A stretch of DNA of 64,000 bases from Microbacterium foliorum (GCF_003367705.1 NZ_CP031425.1:2480001-2544000), one strand, 5' to 3'. Counted from the first letter of the stretch, positions 36,810-45,048 are shown. Notes: generated from the sequence alone by a model not told the origin. Made by a program: numbers and translations.

Positions 36810-37839
36810 GGCTCCCGACGCGCGCGTCGCCGTCTACCTGGACTTCGACAACATCGTCATCTCCTGGTACGACCGTGTCCACGGGCGGAATGCCTACGGC
36901 AAGGACCGCCAGAGGATCACCGAGAACCCGTCCGACCCCGATGTCACCGAGCGGCTGTCCCGCGCGATGATCGAGGTGGGCGCGATCATCGACTACGCCG
37001 CCTCCTTCGGCACCCTCGTGCTCACCCGGGCCTATGCGGACTGGTCGTCGCCGGTGAACGCCGTGTACCGGTCGCAGCTCGTGGCGCGCGCCGTCGACCT
37101 CGTGCAGCTGTTCCCCGCGGCCGCGTACGCGAAGAACGGTGCCGACATCCGTCTCGCCGTCGACGCCGTCGAAGACATGTTCCGGCTTCCCGACCTGACC
37201 CACGTGGTGATCGTCGCCGGCGACAGCGACTACGTCCCCCTCGCCCAGCGCTGCAAGCGACTGGGCCGCTACGTGATCGGCGTGGGCGTGGCCGGGTCGA
37301 CCGCGAAGTCGCTGGCCGCGGCGTGCGACGAGTTCGAGGCGTACGACTCGCTGCCCGGCGTCGTCCGCCCGAGCAAGAGCGCCCCCGCACCGGTCGCCGC
37401 ACCGGTCGCAGAGGTCGTCGAGACCGTCGCCGAGCCGGTGGCGAAGACGAAATCGCGCGCCCAGACCAAGACGTCCAAGGCCAAGGCCCCGGCGCCCGCG
37501 CAGGCGCAGGCGCAGACTCAGGCTCCCGCACAGACGCCGGCGGCGGCGAGCACCACCGCGAAGTCCCCGGTCGTCGACGCGGGCGAGGCCACCGAGCAGA
37601 GCGAGGCCACCGAGCTGCTGCATCGCGCGCTGCGCCTCGGTCACGACAAGACCGATGCCGACGAGTGGCTGCACAGCTCCGCGGTGAAGACGCACATGCG
37701 CCGCATGGATCCGTCGTTCAGCGAGAAGGCCCTGGGGTACCGCTCGTTCTCCGACTTCGTCAAGTCGCGCGAAGACATCGCCGAGCTCGAGGAGACCGGG
37801 CACGAGCGTCTGGTCAGACTCCGCGACTCGTCGTCGTGA
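36802..37839 (+). CDS. NYN domain ribonuclease-like protein with C-terminal LOTUS/OST-HTH domain
   Basis: 345 residues. N-terminal NYN (PIN-like) domain about 1-170: VAVYLDFDNIVISWYD gives the first acidic pair, GADIRLAVDAVEDMF and VIVAGDSDYVPLAQRCK supply the others, as in LabA/Limkain-b1 type metal-dependent RNases. A low-complexity Ala/Gln/Pro linker (about 185-255) follows, then a 70-residue C-terminal OST-HTH/LOTUS-like domain (LLHRALRLGHDKTDADEWLHS to the end) that binds RNA. GTG start overlapping the previous gene. The RNA target is unknown. Confidence 0.9.
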   Translation: MAEAPDARVAVYLDFDNIVISWYDRVHGRNAYGKDRQRITENPSDPDVTERLSRAMIEVGAIIDYAASFGTLVLTRAYADWSSPVNAVYRSQLVARAVDLVQLFPAAAYAKNGADIRLAVDAVEDMFRLPDLTHVVIVAGDSDYVPLAQRCKRLGRYVIGVGVAGSTAKSLAAACDEFEAYDSLPGVVRPSKSAPAPVAAPVAEVVETVAEPVAKTKSRAQTKTSKAKAPAPAQAQAQTQAPAQTPAAASTTAKSPVVDAGEATEQSEATELLHRALRLGHDKTDADEWLHSSAVKTHMRRMDPSFSEKALGYRSFSDFVKSREDIAELEETGHERLVRLRDSSS

Positions 37840-37848
37840 GGTGAGACG

Positions 37849-38478
37849 ATGACGGCTGCGGACACCACCCACCTGTCGCCATACGAGCGCGCGCTGGGTG
37901 AGCGCATCTCGGAACTGCATCCGAAGACCGCGTGGTACTTCCGCACCATCCCCGACGGTCAGGTGGGGGTCGGCACGGGCGTGTTCACCAGCGCGGGCTC
38001 CCGCCACCGCTCGCTGTGGCCGGTCTTCCGCATCGCCGAGGCCCTCGGCGTCGCGTTCGCGGGCTGGGAGCGCGACGTCCCCTTCCGCATCGAGAACCGC
38101 ACGGTCGACGGCACGGCCGTCGCCGTCCGGCACTTCGAGCTCCCCGGGCGCACCTGGGTCATGCCCGACGTCGTGGTCCTCGGCGCGAACCGCATCCTGC
38201 GCAACGAGATCGGGCCGCACCGCACAGTCGTCACCACGTTCGACATCGATGTGCACGACGAGGCTGTCGTGCTCTCGATCCGGCGCGTCGGACTGCGCCT
38301 CGGTCCCCTGCGCATCGCGGCACCGCGGTTCCTGCGGCCACGGATCAGGCTCGTGGAGCGCTGGGATGCCGCGACCGAACGCCACCACGTGAACATGACG
38401 ATCGACGCCCCGCTGCTCGGTCGGGTCTACGAGTACACCGGCTTCTTCTCCTACGCGATCGAGAGCGAGACCCCGTGA
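37849..38478 (+). CDS. DUF4166 domain protein
   Basis: 209 residues, one DUF4166 domain. Characteristic parts: SPYERALGERISELHPKTAW (shortened family N-terminus), GVGTGVFTSAGSRHRSLWPVF, VPFRIENRTVDGTAVAVRHF, then FLRPRIRLVERWD and the C-terminal GRVYEYTGFFSYAI. Function unknown. Followed with a GTGA overlap by an NAD-dependent epimerase; the two domains also occur together elsewhere, so they likely act on the same lipid-like or small substrate. Confidence 0.85.
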   Translation: MTAADTTHLSPYERALGERISELHPKTAWYFRTIPDGQVGVGTGVFTSAGSRHRSLWPVFRIAEALGVAFAGWERDVPFRIENRTVDGTAVAVRHFELPGRTWVMPDVVVLGANRILRNEIGPHRTVVTTFDIDVHDEAVVLSIRRVGLRLGPLRIAAPRFLRPRIRLVERWDAATERHHVNMTIDAPLLGRVYEYTGFFSYAIESETP

Positions 38479-39464
38479 CCGCTGCTGCTCCCCTGCCCGC
38501 CGGGCCCGTCGTGATCGGCGGCTCCACGGGCTTCATGGGGAGCTATCTGATCCCCCGCCTGCGCGCCGCCGGGCGGGAGGTGATCACGATCTCGCGGTCG
38601 GGTGCCGACATCGCGTGGGGCGACCAGCGTGCGATCGACCGCGCCATCGACGGCTCCTCCCTCGTGATCGGCCTCGCGGGCAAGAGCGTGAACTGCCGCT
38701 ACACGCCCGCGAACCGCGCCGCGATCTTCCGCTCGCGCCTCGACACCACGTCGTCGCTCGGCTCCGCGATCGCGACGGCGTCGAACCCTCCGCCCCTGTG
38801 GGTGAACTCGTCGACCGCGACGATCTACCGCCACGCCGAGGATCGGCCGATGACGGAATCCTCGGGCGACATCGGCACCGGATTCTCCGTCGAGGTCGCC
38901 AAGGCCTGGGAGCGTGCACTGTTCGCCGACGACCTCCCGCAGACGCGAAGGGTCGCGCTGCGCAGCGCGATCGTGCTCGGCCATGGAGGGGTGCTCGGTC
39001 CGCTCAGGAATCTCGCCCGTCTCGGGTTGGGTGGAGCGCATCACGACGGCCCGTGGCCGATCGGACCCGCACGGCGCGCGGCCGGCACCGGGCACCGCCC
39101 CGGTGCACGCCGGGGCGAGCAGAGGTTCAGCTGGGTGCACGTCGAGGATGTCGCCCGCATCATCGACTTCCTCGAGGTCACGCCCTCCCTCGACGGGCCG
39201 GTCAACGCGGCGTCCCCGAACCCGTCGGACGACGCGGAGTTCATGGCGACCGTTCGTCGCGTGCTCGGCGCCGGGTTCGGCCCTCCGCTGCCGCGGTGGA
39301 TGCTGGAGCTCGGCGCGATCGGCATCCGCACCGAGACCGAGCTGATCCTGAAGAGCCGATGGGTGATACCCGAGAAGCTCACCCTCGCGGGTTTCGAATT
39401 CGCCTACCCGTCACTCGAAGACGCCGTCCGGGAATCGTTCGATCTCGTGCAGCCCGCCGCCTAG
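38475..39464 (+). CDS. NAD-dependent epimerase/dehydratase, TIGR01777/DUF1731 type
   Basis: 329 residues. Short-chain-dehydrogenase-like Rossmann fold with VVIGGSTGFMGSYLIPRLRA (nucleotide loop), LVIGLAGKSVNCRYTPANRA (diagnostic of the YfcH/SulA group), STATIYRHAEDRPMTE, the ending FSWVHVEDVARIIDFL and the C-terminal DUF1731 domain. About 25 extra residues (PWPIGPARRAAGTGHRPGAR) sit where the group usually has a short loop. Substrate unknown. GTG start. Its TAG stop shares the palindrome CTAG with the stop of the convergent gene. Confidence 0.88.
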   Translation: MTAAAPLPAGPVVIGGSTGFMGSYLIPRLRAAGREVITISRSGADIAWGDQRAIDRAIDGSSLVIGLAGKSVNCRYTPANRAAIFRSRLDTTSSLGSAIATASNPPPLWVNSSTATIYRHAEDRPMTESSGDIGTGFSVEVAKAWERALFADDLPQTRRVALRSAIVLGHGGVLGPLRNLARLGLGGAHHDGPWPIGPARRAAGTGHRPGARRGEQRFSWVHVEDVARIIDFLEVTPSLDGPVNAASPNPSDDAEFMATVRRVLGAGFGPPLPRWMLELGAIGIRTETELILKSRWVIPEKLTLAGFEFAYPSLEDAVRESFDLVQPAA

Positions 39465-39856
39465 ATCTGGACTGAACCCGGTCCTGCCGAGGCATCGCCG
39501 TTCTCTCCACGGCGCTTCTCGATCTCCTGCCGCAGCCGCCATTCCTCGATCTCCCGATCCAGGTCGGCGATCTGCTGCTCCGTGCTCCGCGTGTCGATCG
39601 GCATGACAGGAGCCGGAGCCGGCCTACTGCTCGTCGGCGGTGCGGACGCACGCATCCGCGGGATGCGCAGACCCGCCTCCGAGTACTCGCGTCCGATCGC
39701 GAACCACAGCAGGCTCCCGATCAGCGGCAGCAGGATCACGATGACGATCCAGGCCATCTTCGGCAGGTATCTGACCTGCGCATCGTCGCGTTTGATGATG
39801 TCGACGAGCGCGCCGACCATCAGGGCGATGACGAGGATCGTGAACAGGAACGGCAT
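39461..39856 (-). CDS. PLDc_N domain membrane protein
   Basis: 131 residues from ATG 39856. Two membrane segments (FLFTILVIALMVGALVDII, and MAWIVIVILLPLIGSLLWFAIG) around RYLPKMAW make a phospholipase D N-terminal-like (PLDc_N) anchor domain. A Pro/Ser-rich cytoplasmic stretch and a coiled-coil-like EQQIADLDREIEEWRLRQEI tail follow. No catalytic PLD domain. Function unknown. A TACCCT box lies 6 nt before the ATG. Confidence 0.82.
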   Translation of the reverse strand: MPFLFTILVIALMVGALVDIIKRDDAQVRYLPKMAWIVIVILLPLIGSLLWFAIGREYSEAGLRIPRMRASAPPTSSRPAPAPVMPIDTRSTEQQIADLDREIEEWRLRQEIEKRRGENGDASAGPGSVQI

Positions 39857-39862
39857 GTGTTC

Positions 39863-39868
39863 AGGGTA
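39863..39868 (-). promoter_or_regulatory. -10 box of PLDc_N gene
   Basis: TACCCT on the minus strand, 6 nt before the ATG at 39856. Confidence 0.45.
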
Positions 39869-39894
39869 GACGACGCGCGCCCGCGGCGCTCGGA

Positions 39895-40824
39895 CTAGGG
39901 CAGCAGGTGCCCCGCCGCACGGAACAGCTCGTACCATTCGGCGCGCGTGAGCTCGATGTCGGCGCCGGCGGCGGCATCCCGCACGCGGTCGGGCGTCGTG
40001 GTGCCGAGCACCACCTGCATCTTCGCGGGATGCCGGGTGATCCACGCCGTCGCGATCGCGATCGGCTCGACACCGTACGACGAGGCGAGACGATCGATCA
40101 CCACGTTCAGCTCGGCGTAGTTCGGGTCGCCGAGGAACACTCCCGTGAAGAACCCGCCCTGGAAGGGCGACCACGCCTGGATCGTGATGCCGTTGATGCG
40201 GCAGTACTCGACGATCCCTCCGCCGTCGCGGACGATGCTCTGGTCCTCGCCCGACATGTTCGCGGCGATCGGCTGGGCGATGATCGGCGCGTGCGTGATC
40301 GACAGCTGCAGCTGATTCGCGACCAGCGGCTGGGTCACCGCCGTGCGCAGCAGGTCGATCTGCCGGGGCGTGTGATTCGAGACGCCGAAGGCCCTGACCT
40401 TGCCGGCCGCTTCGAGCTCGTCGAACGCCCTCGCGACCTCTTCGGGCTCGACCAGCGCGTCGGGGCGGTGCAGGAGCAGCACATCGAGACGATCGGTGCG
40501 CAGCGCCGCGAGAGATCCCTCCACCTGCCGGATGATGTGGTCGTACGAGAAGTCGAACGACCCCTCGGCCGGGTTGATGCCGCACTTGGCCTGCAGGACG
40601 ATCTCGTCGCGTTCGCTCGCGGAGAGGCCGAGAGCGTCTGCGAAGCGCCCTTCGCAGACATGCATCGCGCCGCCGTAGATGTCGGCATGGTCGAAGAAGT
40701 CGATGCCGGCGGTGCGCGCACTGTCGTACAGCGCGCGGATGTGCGCGTCGTCCTTGTCGTCGATCCGCATCATTCCGGCGACGACGGCGGGGGCGGTGGT
40801 GGATCCGAAGGGGATGGTCTTCAT
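39895..40824 (-). CDS. aldo/keto reductase (YdhF-like)
   Basis: 309 residues. AKR family NADP-dependent oxidoreductase: GIDFFDHADIYGG holds the catalytic Asp and Tyr, IVLQAKCGI the Lys, DVLLLHRPDAL the His, and FGVSNHTPRQIDLL follows. The ANQLQLSITHAPII segment is typical of the YdhF subgroup rather than the diketogluconate reductases. Physiological substrate unknown. A TAGCGT box lies 6 nt before the ATG. Confidence 0.92.
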   Translation of the reverse strand: MKTIPFGSTTAPAVVAGMMRIDDKDDAHIRALYDSARTAGIDFFDHADIYGGAMHVCEGRFADALGLSASERDEIVLQAKCGINPAEGSFDFSYDHIIRQVEGSLAALRTDRLDVLLLHRPDALVEPEEVARAFDELEAAGKVRAFGVSNHTPRQIDLLRTAVTQPLVANQLQLSITHAPIIAQPIAANMSGEDQSIVRDGGGIVEYCRINGITIQAWSPFQGGFFTGVFLGDPNYAELNVVIDRLASSYGVEPIAIATAWITRHPAKMQVVLGTTTPDRVRDAAAGADIELTRAEWYELFRAAGHLLP

Positions 40825-40830
40825 ACGCCC

Positions 40831-40836
40831 ACGCTA
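40831..40836 (-). promoter_or_regulatory. -10 box of YdhF-like gene
   Basis: TAGCGT on the minus strand, 6 nt before the ATG at 40824. It overlaps the stop of the upstream XRE gene. Confidence 0.45.
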
Positions 40837-41052
40837 GCGCGCCGGTGGCACGAGTTCCTCCACCGATATCTCCAGTGCATGCGCGATGCCGGCGAGGTCG
40901 ACGACCGTGAAATCGGCGCGCAGCGCGAGCTTGTTCTGCAGCGCCTTCGTGGTGATCCCGGCCTGTTCGGCGAGCCACTGCGGCGTCCTTCCGGACGCGG
41001 CCATCTCGGCTCTCACCCTGGATGCGACCATTCGCCTCACATCTGTCGTCAC
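40834..41052 (-). CDS. small XRE-type HTH regulator
   Basis: 72 residues, essentially one helix-turn-helix domain: RVRAEMAASGRTPQWLAEQAGITTKALQNKLA, then VVDLAGIAHALEISVEELVPPA. Divergent from a second XRE gene at 41147 that is followed by an ImmA/IrrE peptidase gene. GTG start with TAGTGT 6 nt upstream. It probably regulates the divergent module or itself; the target is not shown. Confidence 0.82.
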   Translation of the reverse strand: MTTDVRRMVASRVRAEMAASGRTPQWLAEQAGITTKALQNKLALRADFTVVDLAGIAHALEISVEELVPPAR

Positions 41053-41058
41053 TCGTAG

Positions 41059-41064
41059 ACACTA
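41059..41064 (-). promoter_or_regulatory. -10 box of small XRE gene
   Basis: TAGTGT on the minus strand, 6 nt before the GTG at 41052. Confidence 0.45.
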
Positions 41065-41102
41065 TCGCCGCACATGACCTCACGACAAGCGCGGCAGCAC
41101 TG

Positions 41103-41116
41103 GTATGACGGCATAC
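41103..41116. promoter_or_regulatory. small palindrome between divergent XRE genes
   Basis: GTATG-ACGG-CATAC, about 18 bp upstream of the TATCGT -10 box of the plus-strand XRE gene. Candidate operator for one of the two repressors. Confidence 0.35.
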
Positions 41117-41133
41117 TGGCTCCGCAGCAGTGC

Positions 41134-41139
41134 TATCGT
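41134..41139 (+). promoter_or_regulatory. -10 box of XRE-ImmA module
   Basis: TATCGT, 7 nt before the GTG at 41147. Confidence 0.45.
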
Positions 41140-41146
41140 GACTCAC

Positions 41147-41524
41147 GTGAAGACACCGGGCGAGGAGTTCAACGCAGCAGTCGGCCGACAGCTACGAGGC
41201 GAGATCGCCGCCGCGGGCAGCAGCATCGCCGCGATGTCGCGGGAGATCGGCATCGCCCGCAGCGCGCTCGACAACTATGTCACCGGCAAGCGCGCGATCC
41301 CGGTTCCGATCGTCTACGCGGTGTGCGCAGCCGTCGACCTCGAGCCCCACCTGATCCTCCGACGCGCCGAGGAACGACTGCGGGCCGAGGCCGCACGCAA
41401 GGGCGCCACCATCACCCCTCTGCGCCCTCGCACCGATGTCCGCGGTCGACGAGAAGATGACTCCGAAGTCGCGTTCGACTCCCCCGTCACCCACGGCGAC
41501 GACACCGACGACCTGTACGACTGA
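41147..41524 (+). CDS. XRE-type HTH regulator, partner of ImmA/IrrE peptidase
   Basis: 125 residues from GTG 41147 (VKTPGEEFNAAVGRQLRGEI); an upstream ATG would include the -10 box. HTH: GSSIAAMSREIGIARSALDNYVTGKRAIPVPIVYAVCAAVDLE. An acidic, flexible C-terminal tail (REDDSEVAFDSPVTHGDDTDDLYD) could be the target of proteolysis. The next gene, 42 bp on, is an ImmA/IrrE metallopeptidase. The order repressor-then-peptidase recalls ImmR/ImmA of mobile elements, in which the peptidase cuts the repressor. Confidence 0.85.
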   Translation: MKTPGEEFNAAVGRQLRGEIAAAGSSIAAMSREIGIARSALDNYVTGKRAIPVPIVYAVCAAVDLEPHLILRRAEERLRAEAARKGATITPLRPRTDVRGRREDDSEVAFDSPVTHGDDTDDLYD

Positions 41525-41526
41525 CC

Positions 41527-41553
41527 CGCGACCCCGCGACCCCGCGACCCGCG
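41527..41553 (+). repeat. short tandem repeat between XRE and ImmA genes
   Basis: Three to four imperfect copies of an 8-bp unit (CGCGACCC/GCGACCCC) just before the ribosome binding site GAGGAGG. Probably slippage-derived. Confidence 0.5.
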
Positions 41554-41566
41554 ACGAGGAGGACTC

Positions 41567-42007
41567 ATGGAGCATCTCCTCCGCCTGCTCGAAGACAACG
41601 GGCTGCGCCTGATCGAGGCTCCCGGCCGCTCCTACGGCGGCTACGAGCCGACGACCGCGACGATCCGTGTGGTGCCGGGACTCACTGCGCGAGCGACCTG
41701 CAGCGTGCTCGCCCACGAGCTGGCGCACGCCGTACTCGGGCACACGCCGACGGGCGACCCCGCGCTGCGCGCGCGTCAGGAGCGTCGTGCCGACGAGTGG
41801 GCGGCTCGGCTGCTCATCACCGCGCCCGCATACGCCGAGGCCGAGCGGCTGCGCGGCACGCACCTGGCGAGCATGGCCTTCGAGCTGGGAGTGACCGTCG
41901 AGATCGTGACCGCCTACCGGCGTCTCCTGCTGCGCATCGGAGACACGACCTACGTCGGCGCGAGGATGGGCCGTGGGCAGTGGGACGAGCAGTCGCTGAG
42001 CGCCTGA
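41567..42007 (+). CDS. ImmA/IrrE family metallo-endopeptidase
   Basis: 146 residues. Zinc peptidase with HELAH in VLAHELAHAVLGHTP, and a second acidic ligand region RRADEWAARLLI, as in ImmA/IrrE (COG2856). Such enzymes cleave XRE-type repressors after a signal. Its likely target is the XRE protein encoded immediately upstream. No mobile-element genes surround it, so the module may be a domesticated stress switch. Confidence 0.9.
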   Translation: MEHLLRLLEDNGLRLIEAPGRSYGGYEPTTATIRVVPGLTARATCSVLAHELAHAVLGHTPTGDPALRARQERRADEWAARLLITAPAYAEAERLRGTHLASMAFELGVTVEIVTAYRRLLLRIGDTTYVGARMGRGQWDEQSLSA

Positions 42008-42042
42008 TCCCGCAACGCCCGCGGCGCTGATTGAATGACACC

Positions 42043-42645
42043 ATGACGTTCCGCGCCGCACCCGCCCCAGTCACCCTCACCGGTCGCCTCGTCGAGCTGC
42101 GCCCGCTCGACCCCTCGCACCATGACGGCCTGCTCGACGCGCTGCTCGAGGGCGACCTGTGGAAGAACGCGTGGTACACCTCGGTGCCCTCGCCGGAGGG
42201 ACTCGCGGCCGAGATCCAGCGCCGCATCGGCCTGATCGAGAGCGGCGGGATGATCCCGTTCACAGCGTTCGATGCGGACGGTCGCGTACTGGGACTCACC
42301 TCGTACTACGACCTCGACGAGGACGCACCCCGACTGCACATCGGCTACACCTGGAATCGGCCGTCCGTCCACGGCACCGGAACGAATGCAGAATCCAAGC
42401 TGCTGCTGCTGCAGCACGCGTTCGACGAGCTCGGCGTGTTCCGTGTCGGCCTGACGACCCAGTGGGTGAATTTCCAGTCCCGCGCGGCGATCGAGCGCCT
42501 GGGAGCGAAGCAGGACGGTGTCATGCGGGCGATGAGCCGCTACCGCAACGGCGCGCTGCGCGACAGCGTGGAGTTCTCGATCATCGAGCCGGAGTGGCCC
42601 GCGGTGAAGGCGAATCTCGAAGCGAGGCTCGCGAAGCGCGGCTGA
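42043..42645 (+). CDS. GNAT family N-acetyltransferase (RimJ/RimL-like)
   Basis: 200 residues. Begins with the Acetyltransf_3 signature (VTLTGRLVELRPLDPSHHDGLLDALLEGDLW) and has LHIGYTWNRPSVHGTGTNAESKLLLLQHAF, the acetyl-CoA pyrophosphate loop variant of this group, then RAAIERLGAKQDGVMR. Transfers acetyl from acetyl-CoA to an amine, possibly a protein N-terminus; substrate unknown. ATG at 42043 preferred over an upstream TTG. Confidence 0.88.
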   Translation: MTFRAAPAPVTLTGRLVELRPLDPSHHDGLLDALLEGDLWKNAWYTSVPSPEGLAAEIQRRIGLIESGGMIPFTAFDADGRVLGLTSYYDLDEDAPRLHIGYTWNRPSVHGTGTNAESKLLLLQHAFDELGVFRVGLTTQWVNFQSRAAIERLGAKQDGVMRAMSRYRNGALRDSVEFSIIEPEWPAVKANLEARLAKRG

Positions 42646-42660
42646 GCGCGCCGCGACCCA

Positions 42661-42864
42661 CTACTCGGTGGCGTTGCCCGACCAGTTGTCCTTGCGGCGG
42701 GTGGCGGAGCCTCCCGCGCGCATCATGAACGCCAGCGACAGGCTGGTGATGAGCAGGCCGCCGATGAACACGATCGCCTGGAAGTCCTCGAGCGACTGAG
42801 CGAGCCCCATGAGCCAGATGCCTCCGAGGAAGAGGATCATGAAGAAGATGAAGCTGAGGATCAC
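42661..42864 (-). CDS. small two-helix membrane protein
   Basis: 67 residues. Two transmembrane helices (ILSFIFFMILFLGGIWLMGL and AIVFIGGLLITSLSLAFMM) and a short basic C-terminal tail. GTG start with AGGAGA 5 nt before it. No recognised domain; similar small proteins are frequent in Microbacteriaceae. Converges with the GNAT gene. Confidence 0.75.
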   Translation of the reverse strand: MILSFIFFMILFLGGIWLMGLAQSLEDFQAIVFIGGLLITSLSLAFMMRAGGSATRRKDNWSGNATE

Positions 42865-42970
42865 GGGATCTCCTGTCGTAGCGGCCGTGTTCCACGATAC
42901 CGTCTAGCGCACACGCCCCGGGCACGGAACCCCCTGTGCCTGGCGCGACGATGGTGGTTTCGTGCGGGGT

Positions 42971-43582
42971 ATGAGCACTCCACTGACAGCACTGGCCATC
43001 TCCTGCACTCTCAAGCCCTCCCCCGCCGAGTCGAGCAGCGACCTGCTCGGCGAGCAGATCCTTGAAGCCCTTCGTGAGCACGGCGTGACGGGCGAGCTCG
43101 TCCGCGCCGTCGACCACGCGATCAGCCCCGGTGTCGAGGCGGACATGGGCGCGGGCGACGCCTGGCCGCAGCTGCGCGAGAAGGTCCACGCCGCCGACAT
43201 CCTCGTCTTCCTCACGCCCACCTGGATGGGACAGCACTCCAGCGTCGCTCAGCGCGTGCTCGAGCGCCTGGATGCGGAGCTGAGCGAGACCGACGACGCG
43301 GGACGCCCGATCCTCTTCGATAAGGTCGCGATCGCCGGCATCGTCGGCAACGAGGACGGCGCGCACCACATCGCCGCAATCCTGTTCCAGTCGCTGAACG
43401 ACATCGGATACTCCGTGCCGGCACAGGGGTCGGTCTACTGGAACGGCGAGGCGATGCACACCGTCGACTACAAGGACCTCGACGAGACGCCCGAGAAGGT
43501 CGCGCAGGCGACGGCGACCGCAGCCCGCAACGCCGCACACCTCGCACGCCTGCTGGCGGACGACGGCTACCCCACTGAGTAG
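42971..43582 (+). CDS. flavodoxin-like NAD(P)H-dependent FMN reductase
   Basis: 203 residues from ATG 42971. Flavodoxin fold: ALAISCTLKPSPAESSSDLL as the phosphate loop, DILVFLTPTWMGQHSSVAQRVLERLD around the flavin, KVAIAGIVGNEDGAHHIAAILFQSLNDIGY. Belongs to the flavodoxin family/NADPH-dependent FMN reductase (WrbA-like) broad group. Electron acceptor unknown. Confidence 0.87.
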   Translation: MSTPLTALAISCTLKPSPAESSSDLLGEQILEALREHGVTGELVRAVDHAISPGVEADMGAGDAWPQLREKVHAADILVFLTPTWMGQHSSVAQRVLERLDAELSETDDAGRPILFDKVAIAGIVGNEDGAHHIAAILFQSLNDIGYSVPAQGSVYWNGEAMHTVDYKDLDETPEKVAQATATAARNAAHLARLLADDGYPTE

Positions 43583-43610
43583 CTCACACCGCCGAGTAGC
43601 TCACACCGCC
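43577..43610 (+). repeat. 17-bp tandem duplication at a gene end
   Basis: GAGTAGCTCACACCGCC occurs twice head to tail (43577-43593, 43594-43610), followed by a partial third copy. The first copy contains the stop codon of the flavodoxin-like gene. Likely recent slippage. Confidence 0.7.
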
Positions 43611-43614
43611 GAGC

Positions 43615-43947
43615 TCACTCCTCGACGAGGCTGCCCTCGTTCTTGCCGAATTCGATGAAGTCGTCGATCACGAGTTCGCCGGTCGCGTTGAGAGAGCGCA
43701 TCATGTCCTCGATGCGCTGCTTCTCGACGTGCTGGGGCTCGGCGCTGGTGTAGAGGAACTGCAGCGGGATCGCGGGGTGGACCCACACGGTCACCCGTCC
43801 TGGGTCACCGCCCTCGCGCGGGCGCCAGCTCATCATGAAGCTCTCTTGACGACGTAGCTTCGTGCCCACGATGACCTTCAGATGCGCGAGCGTCTCATCG
43901 TCGATGAGGATCGGCTCTGAGATGCCGTCGTATCGGAGTCTTCCCAT
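43615..43947 (-). CDS. DUF7882-type protein, Microbacteriaceae small conserved protein
   Basis: 110 residues from ATG 43947, 6 nt after a TACGGT box. MGRLRYDGISEPILIDDETL, AHLKVIVGTKLRRQESFMMSW, VTVWVHPAIPLQFLY and the C-terminal IEDMMRSLNATGELVI match a small family common in Microbacteriaceae and sometimes mislabelled ATP-dependent DNA ligase. No ligase motif (KxDG) is present. Function unknown. Useful as a taxonomic marker. Confidence 0.8.
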   Translation of the reverse strand: MGRLRYDGISEPILIDDETLAHLKVIVGTKLRRQESFMMSWRPREGGDPGRVTVWVHPAIPLQFLYTSAEPQHVEKQRIEDMMRSLNATGELVIDDFIEFGKNEGSLVEE

Positions 43948-43953
43948 GAGAAA

Positions 43954-43959
43954 ACCGTA
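43954..43959 (-). promoter_or_regulatory. -10 box of DUF7882-type gene
   Basis: TACGGT on the minus strand, 6 nt before the ATG at 43947. Confidence 0.45.
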
Positions 43960-43994
43960 CCTCCACGCGCGCTCCGGCGCAGACATGTCATCGC

Positions 43995-45035
43995 TCAGAC
44001 ACCCCGCCGGAAGGTAACGACCTCGTCACGACGCGTCCGGTGCACGGCCATGCCCGCGAGCTCGAGCCGGCGGAAGACGCGTCGCGGCAGCGCGGGAAGC
44101 TCCGAGATGCGACCCGCGGGGGCTTTCGCCAGGCCGGCGATCAGCGAGAGATCCACGGCGGCACCCTCAGCGGTGGTGCCCTGCACTTCGATCCTCGCGT
44201 AGTCGCTGCGCGTCCGCCAGACGAGCGCCTGGAGGTCGCGGAACAGGATGCGATACGTCGAGGCGCCGGCCCGGATGCGCAGCTCGTCGTCGCCGAAGGC
44301 CACCGCGCACACGAGAGTGCGGCGCCGGGTGACCGCCAGCAGGACGAGGTACACGGGAAGCGCCAGGCCCGCTCCCACCACGATGACCGCGATCCTCGGG
44401 CCGAAGAGCATGCCGGCGCCGTCGAGGGCGATCAGCAGCGCGGTCCCCGCGAGCCCCACGACCACGACGATGACGACGATGGCCATCGTCAGCGTCCGCA
44501 TCCGCAGCGGCACGGCCGGAAAATCGACGCCTGATCCGTCGGCGGTGTCCTCCTGCTGCCAGACCGGCGCGACGGGGGCCGGCCTCTTCTCCGTGTCGCG
44601 ACGCCGGAACAGGTCGGTCACGCGTGAGAGCAGACCGAGCAGGATCCATCCCGTCGCGGGGCCCGCCGCGATCTGCAGCACGAGGGCGATCGCGCGCGCG
44701 GGCTCCGGCAGATCGGCAAGGAGCTCGGCCCCGTCGAACTCGATCATGACGAGCACCGTCGCGGCCAGCGCGGCAGCGACGACCACGTGCACGATGACGC
44801 CGACGCGCGCGGGGCGCATCTCCATCGTGGCGTTGACGAACGAGAAGGCGATGCCGAAGCCCCCCAACAGCATCAGCAGGAACGGGAAGAAGTCGAGGTC
44901 GCCACCGGCGAGGGTCCAGGCGATCGCAGCGACGAGCAGGCCGACGCCGATCACGAAGGGGTCACGCACGAACCGGCGGGTAACAGTGGCTCTGATCCGC
45001 CGGTCGGCTGCGGTCTCGGGGGCCGTATCGGTCAT
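43995..45035 (-). CDS. membrane protein with PH-like C-terminal domain, unknown function
   Basis: 346 residues from ATG 45035, 7 nt after TAGGAT (ATG 45044 would add three residues but bury that box). About six hydrophobic segments: two near [18 protein letters not shown] and [19 protein letters not shown], two in the middle, and two around [21 protein letters not shown] and [20 protein letters not shown]. The C-terminal 110 residues ([36 protein letters not shown]) look like a bacterial PH domain. No known pathway. Confidence 0.75.
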   Translation of the reverse strand: MTDTAPETAADRRIRATVTRRFVRDPFVIGVGLLVAAIAWTLAGGDLDFFPFLLMLLGGFGIAFSFVNATMEMRPARVGVIVHVVVAAALAATVLVMIEFDGAELLADLPEPARAIALVLQIAAGPATGWILLGLLSRVTDLFRRRDTEKRPAPVAPVWQQEDTADGSGVDFPAVPLRMRTLTMAIVVIVVVVGLAGTALLIALDGAGMLFGPRIAVIVVGAGLALPVYLVLLAVTRRRTLVCAVAFGDDELRIRAGASTYRILFRDLQALVWRTRSDYARIEVQGTTAEGAAVDLSLIAGLAKAPAGRISELPALPRRVFRRLELAGMAVHRTRRDEVVTFRRGV

Positions 45036-45042
45036 CGCAGTC

Positions 45043-45048
45043 ATCCTA
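45043..45048 (-). promoter_or_regulatory. -10 box of PH-like membrane protein gene
   Basis: TAGGAT on the minus strand, 7 nt before the ATG at 45035. Confidence 0.4.
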
